Notes under the pieces: model-generated
Database searches by the model: none
Seen by the model: the letters and a program-made list of their open reading frames with translations, nothing else
Told to the model about the DNA's origin: nothing
Assembly (NCBI GenBank): GCA_029287235.1
Contig: JARFRM010000244.1
Location: 1-45,949 of the forward strand
From: Thermoanaerobaculales bacterium
Lineage (GTDB): Bacteria > Acidobacteriota > Thermoanaerobaculia > Thermoanaerobaculales > Sulfomarinibacteraceae
Direction of reading: 5' to 3'
DNA: 45,949 bases
Shown: piece after piece, positions 35,462-43,184 of the stretch
Layout of the letters: every line of letters starts with the position of its first letter
Position numbering within the stretch: the stretch's first letter is position 1
Position numbers and translations under genes: made by a program

Positions 35462-35526
35462 GGGAGAATCATACTCGTCTCTCGATACCGGACACCCGAG
35501 AATCGAGCACGGGGTATCATTCTCCC
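35462..35526. promoter_or_regulatory. mirrored divergent promoter region (S9 peptidase / SRAP)
   Basis: GGGAGAATCATAC (35462-35474) and GTATCATTCTCCC (35514-35526) are inverted repeats with one mismatch in 13 bases, one at each end of the 78-base divergent gap. On the plus strand TATCAT lies six bases before the SRAP ATG; on the minus strand TATGAT lies 20 bases before the S9 ATG. They could be mirrored -10 elements, arms of an operator, or chance. No clear -35 boxes were found. Confidence 0.4.
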
Positions 35527-36219
35527 ATGTGCGGTCGTTACACCCTCACCGTCGATGCGTCGGTACTTGCCACCCTCTTCGACATCGAACCTCTGATGGA
35601 GATCGAACCCCGCTACAACATTGCACCGTCCCAGCTCGTGCCCATCGTGCGGGCGAACCCCCAAGGGGAACGGGAATGGGCCATGGTCCGTTGGGGACTG
35701 ATTCCGTCCTGGGCCAAGGACGCCAAGATCGGCAATCGGTTGATCAACGCGCGGGCCGAAACCGCCGCGGAAAAGCCTTCCTTTCGATCCGCCTACAAGC
35801 GCCGTCGATGCCTTCTCCCGGCGGACGGTTTCTACGAATGGGTCACATTTGAACGCGGAAAACGGCCCAGCTACATTCGGTTTTCGGATGGTCGCCCCTT
35901 CTCCTTTGCCGGGCTGTGGGAGAGCTGGGCGCCCCCCGAGGGCGAGACCGTCGAGTCCTGTACCATCCTGACGACTCACCCCAACTCACTGATCTCCGAG
36001 CTGCACGATCGAATGCCCGTGATCCTGCCTCCCGATCGTTTCGAGGATTGGATTTCTCAGGGCCCGCTGAGTCCAGAAGGCGCCGAAGCAATGCTCCTGC
36101 CCTTCCCCCCCGATGAGATGGAGGCCGTTCCGGTGAGTACGCTCGTCAACTCCCCGAAGAACGATGATCCTCGGTGCGTCGAGCCGGTCGGCAGCCAGGG
36201 GACGCCGGATTTCGACTGA
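35527..36219 (+). CDS. yedK: SOS response-associated peptidase (SRAP), YedK/HMCES family
   Basis: A 230-residue protein that crosslinks through its N-terminal cysteine to abasic sites in single-stranded DNA and so protects replication forks. The start is certain because the catalytic Cys must be residue 2: MCGRYTLTVD. The other active-site residues fall at expected positions: Asn74 in LINARAET, Glu104 in GFYEWV and His160 in SELHDRMPVIL. Length matches the family. The upstream region shows little leader, only TATCAT six bases before the ATG, so the message may be nearly leaderless. It is divergent from the S9 peptidase gene; no SOS box (CTG-N10-CAG) was seen upstream. Confidence 0.95.
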   Translation: MCGRYTLTVDASVLATLFDIEPLMEIEPRYNIAPSQLVPIVRANPQGEREWAMVRWGLIPSWAKDAKIGNRLINARAETAAEKPSFRSAYKRRRCLLPADGFYEWVTFERGKRPSYIRFSDGRPFSFAGLWESWAPPEGETVESCTILTTHPNSLISELHDRMPVILPPDRFEDWISQGPLSPEGAEAMLLPFPPDEMEAVPVSTLVNSPKNDDPRCVEPVGSQGTPDFD

Positions 36220-36254
36220 AGACGCGAGATCAAACCCGGCTGCCGATCCTCGCG

Positions 36255-36260
36255 TATAAT
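36255..36260 (+). promoter_or_regulatory. possible -10 box for the GYF-AIM24 gene
   Basis: A perfect TATAAT lies 29 bases before the ATG at 36290, in the short gap after the SRAP gene. No -35 hexamer or extended -10 TG was found at proper spacing. Confidence 0.4.
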
Positions 36261-36289
36261 CCGCGGACACAATCGACGACGGAGGAATC

Positions 36290-37306
36290 ATGAGCGACAA
36301 ACAGTGGTACGTGGCGGTTGACGGATCCAGCTACGGTCCTTTCAGCGAGAGTGATCTTCGTGCGAAGTTCCAGGCGGGCGAGTACACCGGTCAACACCAC
36401 GTCTTTACGGAGGGCATGCGGGGGTGGATTCCCGCCGAATCGGTCGACGAGTTCAAGAACATCGGCGGCGCTGCACCGGCCCCTCCCCCACCCGCGCCCC
36501 GAGGAGCGGTCGCCGACGAGGTCGATTTCGAGATCTTCGGCACCGAGATGCAGTTCGTCGAGGTCGAACTCGACCCCGGCGAAAGCGTCGTCGCCGAGGC
36601 CGGCGGGATGATGTACATGGAAAACGGAATCGAGATGAACACCATCTTCGGTGATGGCGGCGGCCAGGACGGCGGCTTCATGGACAAGCTTGTCGGCGCC
36701 GGCAAACGCCTGCTCACCGGCGAGAGCCTGTTCATGACCGTCTTCACACATCAGGGTACCGGCACGGCCAAGGCCGCCTTTGCCTCTCCCTACCCGGGCA
36801 AGATCATTCCGGTGGATCTCGGGAAGGTCGGAGGCACGCTGGTCTGTCAGAAGGACGCGTTTCTCTGCGCCGCCAAGGGGGTCACGGTCGGGATCGCCTT
36901 CCAGAAGAAGATCGGCGCCGGACTCTTCGGCGGCGAGGGTTTCATCATGCAGAAACTCGAAGGCGACGGGATGGTCTTTGTCCACGCCGGCGGCACCATC
37001 GTCGAGCGCGAGCTCGGACCTGGTGATCGACTCCGGGTCGACACCGGCTGCCTCGTGGCCCTCGAGCCATCGGTGAGCTACGACATCGAGTTTGTCGGCG
37101 GTGTCAAGTCGGCCATTTTCGGCGGTGAGGGTTTCTTCTTCGCCCAGCTCTCGGGTCCGGGCAAAGTTTGGCTTCAGTCATTGCCCTTCTCCCGCCTCGC
37201 GGGCCGTGTCTGGCAGGCCGCACCGCAGGGCGGAGGCTCGGACCGCGGTGAGGGCTCGGTCCTCGGCAAGATGGGTGGCATCGGGGGCTTCTTCGATGGC
37301 AATTGA
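36290..37306 (+). CDS. GYF_2 and AIM24 domain protein
   Basis: A 338-residue protein with GGAGG four bases before the ATG. Residues about 5-55 are a GYF_2-type domain ([27 protein letters not shown], then [10 protein letters not shown]), a small putative protein-binding module. A Pro/Ala linker (residues 63-72) leads to the AIM24 domain (about 80-315, the family formerly called DUF124/TIGR00266). Typical segments are [44 protein letters not shown] and [18 protein letters not shown]. The fold is a trimeric beta-barrel relative; the mitochondrial homologue affects cristae organisation. The bacterial role is unknown. No signal peptide or membrane segment was seen. It is tandem to the SRAP gene but appears to have its own -10 box. 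Confidence 0.85.
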   Translation: MSDKQWYVAVDGSSYGPFSESDLRAKFQAGEYTGQHHVFTEGMRGWIPAESVDEFKNIGGAAPAPPPPAPRGAVADEVDFEIFGTEMQFVEVELDPGESVVAEAGGMMYMENGIEMNTIFGDGGGQDGGFMDKLVGAGKRLLTGESLFMTVFTHQGTGTAKAAFASPYPGKIIPVDLGKVGGTLVCQKDAFLCAAKGVTVGIAFQKKIGAGLFGGEGFIMQKLEGDGMVFVHAGGTIVERELGPGDRLRVDTGCLVALEPSVSYDIEFVGGVKSAIFGGEGFFFAQLSGPGKVWLQSLPFSRLAGRVWQAAPQGGGSDRGEGSVLGKMGGIGGFFDGN

Positions 37307-37393
37307 CGGCTAGAACACGCCGATCGCAGCGACAGGCGCTGCCTTCGGAATCGTCGTCAGTTCTTCGACCTGCAAGATCAGGTTTGTCGGCGA

Positions 37394-40273
37394 CTACGAT
37401 TCCCGGCAGCGTTTGGCGAAGTCATCGAGGACCTGCAGATACGGTTCGATGGAAGGGATGAAGTGGCGCTCCTCGTTCGAGTGGGGCCCGATTCCCGACT
37501 GCCCCCAGACCACCGCGTTGCCCCCCGGCGCGAAACGCGCCGACGAACCCGGTCTTTTCTTGCCGATGACGGCGGGTCGACCCGACACGGTCTCGACGCT
37601 GTCGATGAGCCGGATCAGATGAGGATTGTCCGCCGGACAGGCGACACCGGCTTCCATGACGTCGAATTCGACCTCGATGTCGAGCTCGCGGCACAGACCG
37701 GAGATCTCATCCCGGATGGCGTGAAGATCATCGGCCGGGATCGGCCGCAATTCCAGGCCGAGTTCCCCCTCACCCGCGGTGATGTTGTATACCCCCGGCT
37801 CACCGACCGTAAGGAAAGGGAAGCGTGCTGCGGACTCCCATCCGTCGAGGCTCGCGAGAGTGAGATGGCGACGGAAGACCGATGCAAGTACCGTCTTGAG
37901 CTCGATCAGACGATCGAGGAGGTCCACCGGGGCGGCGCCGGTTCCGGTGTGGCCCTTTTTTCCTCGCGCGGTGAAACGCAGCCGGGCGACACCGCGGTTT
38001 TCCGTGCAGACCATCCCAAAGAGCTCATTGCCCTCCTCCCCGGTCCGCTCGCCGACAAGCATGACCTCCGGCTCCCAGGCGTGCCGCTCGGCGAGATCTT
38101 TGAGAATGTGCGGGGTTCCCCACGGCTCACCCTCGCCGTTCTCCTCGTTGCCGATCAGGATCGTGTTGACGGGCGGATATGGCGGTCCCGCCGCACACGC
38201 AGCCTTCATCCAGATCATATTGCTGGCCACGACCGTCTTCATGTCGGCGGTTCCCCGGCCCCAAAAATAGTCGCCGTCGATCCGCGGCTCGAACTGCCGA
38301 TCGTCGGGTTCCGGTGGAACCACATCGAAGTGGCCGCTCATGGTGATGGGAGCGAGAAGCTGACCGGGGAAGCCCGCCACCAATGAGGGATATCGCCCTC
38401 CTTCGTAGACCTTCACCTCCATCCCCGCGGTCCGAAGCCACCCGCCGACGAACCTGGCACATGTCAGAACCTCGTCGAGTCGTTCGTCAGGGCAGTTGGT
38501 CACCGAGGGGATCCGGACCAGCTCAATCGCGAGCTCCACCACCTCACGGGTCCGATCGGACCCGGTCTCCATGGTGATGGCGGAGCGCGATTCCTCCAGC
38601 CGGACGGGCATGGAGGGCTGGCGACGCGCCATACCCCGGATCCCATCGAGCAGTCCTGGGAAGACCGATGACCGGTTGTCACGAATCTCCGGGAGGACGG
38701 CGATCGATTCCACCTCCCGGGCGATGGTCTTTCGCCGGCGCTTGACGAGCTCGATGAGAAGATCGTTCGGAACCACCATCGCCCCCGAAGGAGCCCTCTG
38801 AAATGAGCTGAGCTCCCCACGCAGCCATGTCCGCATGGCGTCGGCCGGATTTGGGCCACCTCCCGCCATTTCGCGCAGGGGCTCGAGCTGGCCGCGGCAT
38901 CCGAGTCCCTCGGCCAGCGGGTCGAGGTCGTCCAGAACCGATGCGAGGAGTGAGCGGATGTTTGCGGACCCGCGCCCGTCGGGGCGGCTGACCGCTGCAT
39001 CGAGTCCTGTGCGGGCCGCTTCGGCTTCGTCCCGACGCGTTCGAACGAGGTCATCCGCACCGTAGGCGTAGTCCGTGCCCTCCTCGCCCTGGGCGTAGAT
39101 CCGCAGCATGAGGAGCTCCTTGAGGAGGATCTTCGCGATGGCGAGCTCGAAGGTGTCGCCGCCCTCATCGGTTCGAACCTCGACCCGGTTCATCGGCAGA
39201 TCGACGCGTGCGCAGAGGTTCTCGACGATGAGCTCGCGTTCGGCCTCCTCCAGACTGCCATGCTCTCCGGATACGTAGATTCCGCGCCGGTAGAGCTCCC
39301 GGAGCTGGTCGCTGGTGGCGAGGATGTTCTGGCGAACCGGATCGACATCGGAACGTGCGCGCGCCGGCGTCCAGTTGTTGGCCCCGAAGCGGACGCCGCG
39401 CCGAACCAGGTCATAGGAAATTCGAAGATAGTCTTCGTGACTGGCGTAGAGTCCGGGGACATCGAGCTCTTCCGGGTTGGGAAAGGCCAGGAGCCGCTGT
39501 GAATCGACCTCGGTGAGTACGACGGACGGCCTGCCCTCGATCTCCTCCCAGCTCAGGGGCGATGCGGCGCTGATGGCGATGAAGAGCGGGCAGTAGGGCC
39601 GCAGGGCCCGGGTGGCCCGGATCACCGCCTGGTTTCGATAGTCCTCCATCGTCAACCGCTGCCGATCGGCGAGCGGCAGGTGGAAGTAGTCCCACGAAAG
39701 GAGGGCCTCCGGAAAGCTGTGATTGGTGTGGATGCCGGCGGTGGCGAGCCGGTCGCCGAAGAGATCGACACAGTGTTCGAGGTATCGGCGTTTTGCCAGG
39801 TTCCAACCCGAGGGAACGCAGTCGGGTCTGACTTCGACGGGATGGGGGATGTTGCCGTTGAAGGTTTCGAAGGACTCGTTGTGGGTCAGCTCGAGCTCCG
39901 CCAGGGTGTTGAGCAGCACCGCCTCGAGCAGGCGGCTCTCGGCGGCAGTGGCCACCGCATTGAAATGGGGTTTGGTGGTGAGCTCGATCATCCAGTGGAA
40001 GACCTCGAGCTGAAAGCTGTCCCGTGCCCAGACGGGTAGGCGTTCATCGCGGAGGTAGTCGGCGAATGAGCGCCGCTCGGGACCGGAGCCAACCGTCGCG
40101 ACCGGTTGCCAGTCGGCATCGAGGATGTTGAACTCGACCTCGAGTCCTGAAGTTCCACCATCGGGATTGGTCTGGCGTGACGACTCGATGGCCATCTGCA
40201 CCTTCTCGGCGAACTTGAACCACTCCACTTTGTGACCGGGAACCATGTTTTCGTCTGCCCTTCGGTGTTTCAT
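37394..40273 (-). CDS. fusion of a glutamate-cysteine-ligase-like domain and an M20 peptidase
   Basis: A 959-residue cytoplasmic two-enzyme protein in one uninterrupted frame. Residues about 35-470 resemble GCS2-type carboxylate-amine ligases: GLEVEFNILD at 43-52 (metal-binding acidic residues), FQLEVFHWMIELTT, and AGIHTNHSFPE in place of the GLHVHVG-type loop. Residues about 590-959 are an M20/ArgE/DapE-type metallopeptidase with His648 (SGHFDVVPPEPD), Asp677 (GRGTADMKT), Glu710/Glu711 (NEENGEGEP) and His931 (GPHSNEE). One half therefore belongs to a family that makes amide bonds and the other to a family that breaks them. The ATG at 40273 lacks a strong Shine-Dalgarno; ATG 40246 is an alternative. 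It is divergent from the sugar dehydrogenase gene. Confidence 0.8.
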   Translation of the reverse strand: MKHRRADENMVPGHKVEWFKFAEKVQMAIESSRQTNPDGGTSGLEVEFNILDADWQPVATVGSGPERRSFADYLRDERLPVWARDSFQLEVFHWMIELTTKPHFNAVATAAESRLLEAVLLNTLAELELTHNESFETFNGNIPHPVEVRPDCVPSGWNLAKRRYLEHCVDLFGDRLATAGIHTNHSFPEALLSWDYFHLPLADRQRLTMEDYRNQAVIRATRALRPYCPLFIAISAASPLSWEEIEGRPSVVLTEVDSQRLLAFPNPEELDVPGLYASHEDYLRISYDLVRRGVRFGANNWTPARARSDVDPVRQNILATSDQLRELYRRGIYVSGEHGSLEEAERELIVENLCARVDLPMNRVEVRTDEGGDTFELAIAKILLKELLMLRIYAQGEEGTDYAYGADDLVRTRRDEAEAARTGLDAAVSRPDGRGSANIRSLLASVLDDLDPLAEGLGCRGQLEPLREMAGGGPNPADAMRTWLRGELSSFQRAPSGAMVVPNDLLIELVKRRRKTIAREVESIAVLPEIRDNRSSVFPGLLDGIRGMARRQPSMPVRLEESRSAITMETGSDRTREVVELAIELVRIPSVTNCPDERLDEVLTCARFVGGWLRTAGMEVKVYEGGRYPSLVAGFPGQLLAPITMSGHFDVVPPEPDDRQFEPRIDGDYFWGRGTADMKTVVASNMIWMKAACAAGPPYPPVNTILIGNEENGEGEPWGTPHILKDLAERHAWEPEVMLVGERTGEEGNELFGMVCTENRGVARLRFTARGKKGHTGTGAAPVDLLDRLIELKTVLASVFRRHLTLASLDGWESAARFPFLTVGEPGVYNITAGEGELGLELRPIPADDLHAIRDEISGLCRELDIEVEFDVMEAGVACPADNPHLIRLIDSVETVSGRPAVIGKKRPGSSARFAPGGNAVVWGQSGIGPHSNEERHFIPSIEPYLQVLDDFAKRCRES

Positions 40274-40318
40274 AGTGCCGGATCATCCGCACTTCGGAAT
40301 GCCCGCCAAGCTGGTGTG

Positions 40319-40352
40319 ATTGTAACGAGACACTGCCGTATGAGTACGGCAG
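40319..40352. promoter_or_regulatory. palindromic operator-like site between divergent genes
   Basis: CTGCCGTA-TGAG-TACGGCAG at 40333-40352 is a perfect eight-base inverted repeat with a four-base spacer. It lies in the 109-base gap between the ligase-M20 fusion (starting at 40273) and the sugar dehydrogenase (starting at 40383). On the minus strand TACAAT at 40319-40324 could be a -10 box, which puts the palindrome over its -35 region, a usual repressor position. A transcribed hairpin in the plus-strand leader is the alternative. No regulator gene is adjacent. Confidence 0.5.
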
Positions 40353-40382
40353 AGATCAAAATCCCGATTCGGAGTCCTCATC

Positions 40383-41621
40383 ATGCACCATCCCAACGTC
40401 GTCAAACTCGCACACTCACTGCTGTTCACAGGATTGCTCGCGGTCCTTGTTGGGCCGGTGGCATCGGCAGGACAACCGGTACTGGAGCTTCAACTGGTCA
40501 CCTCCCAACTTGATCGCCCGGTGGTCATCACCCACGCCGGAGATGGCAGCGGGCGCCTCTTCATCGCCGAACAGGATGGGGTGATCCGGATCGTGGACGC
40601 CGGCGGAAACCTGCTGGCGCTGCCGTTTCTCGACATTTCTGGTCAGACATCCTGCTGCAGTGAAAGAGGTCTGCTCGGCATCGCCTTTCACCCCGACTTC
40701 CAAACCAACGGCTTATTCTTTGTTCACTACTCCGACAACGCAGGCGACACGATGATTTCGAGATTCTCGGTCTCCGCCGGGAATCCGAATCTCGCCGACA
40801 TCGCGAGCGAGGTCGAGCTGCTTGCGGTGAGCCAACCATACCCCAACCACAACGGCGGTCAGATCGCTTTCGGTCCGGACGGGTATCTCTACATCGGCCT
40901 CGGTGACGGCGGCAGCAGCGGAGATCCCCAAGACCGGGCCCAGAATCTGGGGCTCCTGCTCGGCAAGATCCTCCGAATCGACATCGACAACCAGGATCCG
41001 GGGCTGGAATATGCGATTCCTCCCAGCAACCCCTTTGTCGGTGTTTCGGGAGTTGCCGAGGAGATTTGGGCCTATGGTCTCCGGAATCCATGGCGGTTCA
41101 GCTTCGATCGGCAGACCGGCGACCTCTTCATCGGCGACGTCGGCCAGAACCTCTGGGAGGAGATCGACTTCCAACCTGTCTCAAGCCCGGGCGGCGAGAA
41201 CTGGGGTTGGCGCTGTTACGAGGGCAACGTGGTGTACAACAGCGCGGGCTGCGGACCAGTCGGGGACTATGACTTCCCCATCCTGACCTATGACCACGGT
41301 CTCGGCTGTTCCGTCAGCGGTGGGTACCGATATCGTGGTGCCAGATTCTCGAATCTCTACGGTCTCTATGTCTACGGTGACTATTGCAGCGGAAGGATCT
41401 GGGGCGCAACACACGACGGCGGCTCAGGGTGGTCCGAAACCGAACTCCTGGATGTCTCGTTCTTCCTGAGCACCTTCGGCGAGAACGAAGATGGCGAGCT
41501 GTTCGTGGCGGAGCTCAGCAGCTTTCCCAACGGCGCGGTCTACCTGATCGTCGACATGCACGTCTTCAGCGACGGCTTCGACACCGGTGATACGGCGTCG
41601 TGGACCGATACGGTTCCGTAA
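40383..41621 (+). CDS. secreted PQQ-dependent sugar dehydrogenase-like protein
   Basis: A 412-residue exported beta-propeller of the glucose/sorbosone dehydrogenase (GSDH, HHIP-like) family, which in characterised members oxidises aldose sugars with PQQ. GGAG lies ten bases before the ATG, and the signal peptide runs to about residue 29 (VASA-G). Family features include RLFIAEQDGVIRI, ERGLLGIAFHPDF, NHNGGQIAFGPDGYLYIGLGDGG, LLGKILRID and AYGLRNPWRFSFD. The last 20 residues, after the propeller, are MHVFSDGFDTGDTASWTDTV plus a final Pro, a short acidic/aromatic tail unrelated to the propeller. PQQ biosynthesis genes are not in the window, so cofactor use is not established. Confidence 0.88.
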   Translation: MHHPNVVKLAHSLLFTGLLAVLVGPVASAGQPVLELQLVTSQLDRPVVITHAGDGSGRLFIAEQDGVIRIVDAGGNLLALPFLDISGQTSCCSERGLLGIAFHPDFQTNGLFFVHYSDNAGDTMISRFSVSAGNPNLADIASEVELLAVSQPYPNHNGGQIAFGPDGYLYIGLGDGGSSGDPQDRAQNLGLLLGKILRIDIDNQDPGLEYAIPPSNPFVGVSGVAEEIWAYGLRNPWRFSFDRQTGDLFIGDVGQNLWEEIDFQPVSSPGGENWGWRCYEGNVVYNSAGCGPVGDYDFPILTYDHGLGCSVSGGYRYRGARFSNLYGLYVYGDYCSGRIWGATHDGGSGWSETELLDVSFFLSTFGENEDGELFVAELSSFPNGAVYLIVDMHVFSDGFDTGDTASWTDTVP

Positions 41622-41834
41622 CCGGGCCATACAACGCAGAGGCGAAGGGCCATCACACATTGCAGTTTCACCGCAAAAATCGCCAAGAGCGCTAAGAACA
41701 TCGCAAAGACCATCACCTTTAAGAGCCATCGCACCATCGCACGGAGAAACCCCAGATAGCGCGGATCCTCGCAGATTTCATCGCACCGTCTGGACAAGGC
41801 ATTCTTCGCGCCTTCGCGGTTCGTTCTTCCGTCT
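41622..41834. repeat. degenerate copies of widespread intergenic repeats
   Basis: This 213-base gap between convergent genes contains no gene. It holds several phrases that I recognise as decayed versions of intergenic sequences common in environmental bacteria: CACCGCAAAAATCGCCAAGA followed by GCTAAGAACATCGCAAAGAC (about 41669-41711), GATAGCGCGGATCCTCGCAGATT (about 41755-41777), and ATTCTTCGCGCCTTCGCGGT (about 41801-41820) in the reverse sense. The CGCAAAGA words recur with irregular spacing. The recognition is from memory and unmeasured. Confidence 0.45.
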
Positions 41835-43130
41835 CTACAGCGCCGACAGACCCTCCCACAGCCGTCGGGTGGCGGCACTGGTGACCTCCGGCGGGAGGGC
41901 GTAGGAAAAGCGGATCCAGCGCGAGCCGTACTCGGAGAAGTACGAACCCGGTACAACCGCGATGCCGAACCTCTCGGCAAGGATCGCACCGAGATCCGCG
42001 CTGTCGCCGAGCCCGGTCTTGTCCATCCACGGACCCACATCGAGGAAGGCGTAGTAGCCCTTCCCGAGGATGGTCCGGATTGAGTGCGCATCGACAAACG
42101 CTTTCATCACCGCCCGGCTGGCGTTGGTGGGCTCGACGATGGTCGCCGCGGCGCGGTCGAAACCCATCCGATAGGCGACGATGGCCACGGCCTGGCTGTG
42201 GAAGGAGGGAATCACCGCGTGCGACGCGCGGCTCTGCATGAACTTGATCATGGCGGTCGACGCCACCAGGTGACAGTTCCGGATGTTGCTAGCGCCCAGC
42301 GATTTGGTGATGCCGTCTAGGAAAATGCAGCGGTCACGCTCGGCGGGATCGAGGGCCAGAAGAAACGCGTTGAGGTCGTGCGGGGCCTCGTCGGTCACGC
42401 GGTGGTAGATCCAGTCGAAGAGCACGAATGGAATCCCGGCCGCGAAGGCCGCCCGGGCGAGTTCGAGCTGGCGCTCCGGCGCCATGCTCCTCCCGGTGGG
42501 GTTGTCGGGGCTTGTGATGACGAGCATCGCCACCCTTCGCCCTTCGTGGAGGGCAGCCTCTTCAATGCAGGTTGTGACGGCCTCGGGTACCAGGGTCCAG
42601 GCGTCATCCTCGTCGCCGGGTGCGAGGAGGACGTTCGCGCCGACGGCGTAGGGACCCCAGTTGTACGAGATCCACGGCACCCGTGATACGGCGATGAAGT
42701 CGCCCCGGCGGTTGAAGCCGAGAAACTGGGCCGCCTCGTACGCCTTGACGAGGACATCGCGCCCGCCCTGCCCGGCAAGCACGTTCTCGGGCCCCCACCC
42801 GGTGGCCGCATCGAGGTGCCAGTAGTCCTCAACCACCGCGCGGCGAAACATCGGGGTTCCGAAAGGCTTGTCATACCCGGTGCCGTGTTCGATCTGCAGT
42901 TCGTGCGCCGCGTCGAGGATCTCCCGCGGAACCCCGGGAAGACTCGCTCCTCCATCACCCTGGCTGGCGTCGAAGACCTCCGCGTCGGGATCGCTCTCCC
43001 TGAAGACGGCGAGCGCTTCCTTGATCTCGAACATCCGGCTCCCTGGGATTGCGGCCATTTTTTGCGGCGAGTCGTCGATATTGGTCAGTTCCTCGGGGCG
43101 AACCACCAGTTGTGGTTTGTTGTTGTTCAT
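41835..43130 (-). CDS. PLP-dependent aminotransferase, class I/II
   Basis: A 431-residue fold-type I aminotransferase. The ATG at 43130 follows GGGAG; an adjacent TTG is less likely. The cofactor-binding elements are visible: a GQGGRDVLVKAYEA loop for the phosphate, SPDNPTGRSM (the Asn that contacts the pyridoxal ring oxygen), FDWIYH (Asp and Tyr), the Schiff-base Lys in FLDGITKSLGASN, and RWIRFSYALP near the C-terminus with the substrate-carboxylate Arg. The amino acid specificity cannot be stated; aspartate/aromatic-type relatives are closest in pattern. It lies 54 bases downstream of recG on the same strand, with no functional connection obvious. Confidence 0.9.
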   Translation of the reverse strand: MNNNKPQLVVRPEELTNIDDSPQKMAAIPGSRMFEIKEALAVFRESDPDAEVFDASQGDGGASLPGVPREILDAAHELQIEHGTGYDKPFGTPMFRRAVVEDYWHLDAATGWGPENVLAGQGGRDVLVKAYEAAQFLGFNRRGDFIAVSRVPWISYNWGPYAVGANVLLAPGDEDDAWTLVPEAVTTCIEEAALHEGRRVAMLVITSPDNPTGRSMAPERQLELARAAFAAGIPFVLFDWIYHRVTDEAPHDLNAFLLALDPAERDRCIFLDGITKSLGASNIRNCHLVASTAMIKFMQSRASHAVIPSFHSQAVAIVAYRMGFDRAAATIVEPTNASRAVMKAFVDAHSIRTILGKGYYAFLDVGPWMDKTGLGDSADLGAILAERFGIAVVPGSYFSEYGSRWIRFSYALPPEVTSAATRRLWEGLSAL

Positions 43131-43184
43131 CAATACTCCCTGGGTGTCATTGTGCCATTCCCGCGGCGCGACGGCGAAACGGAG

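Noticed and set aside
34858..35526. Upstream extension of the SRAP frame
   Set aside because: SRAP proteins need the catalytic Cys at position 2, which fixes the start at 35527.
35449..35979. Upstream extension of the S9 peptidase frame
   Set aside because: It overlaps the SRAP gene on the other strand; the ATG at 35448 has GGAGG and starts a clean signal peptide.
37307..37393. GCAGCG-ACAGG-CGCTGC hairpin after the AIM24 gene as a terminator
   Set aside because: The stem is only six bases and no T-run follows on either strand.
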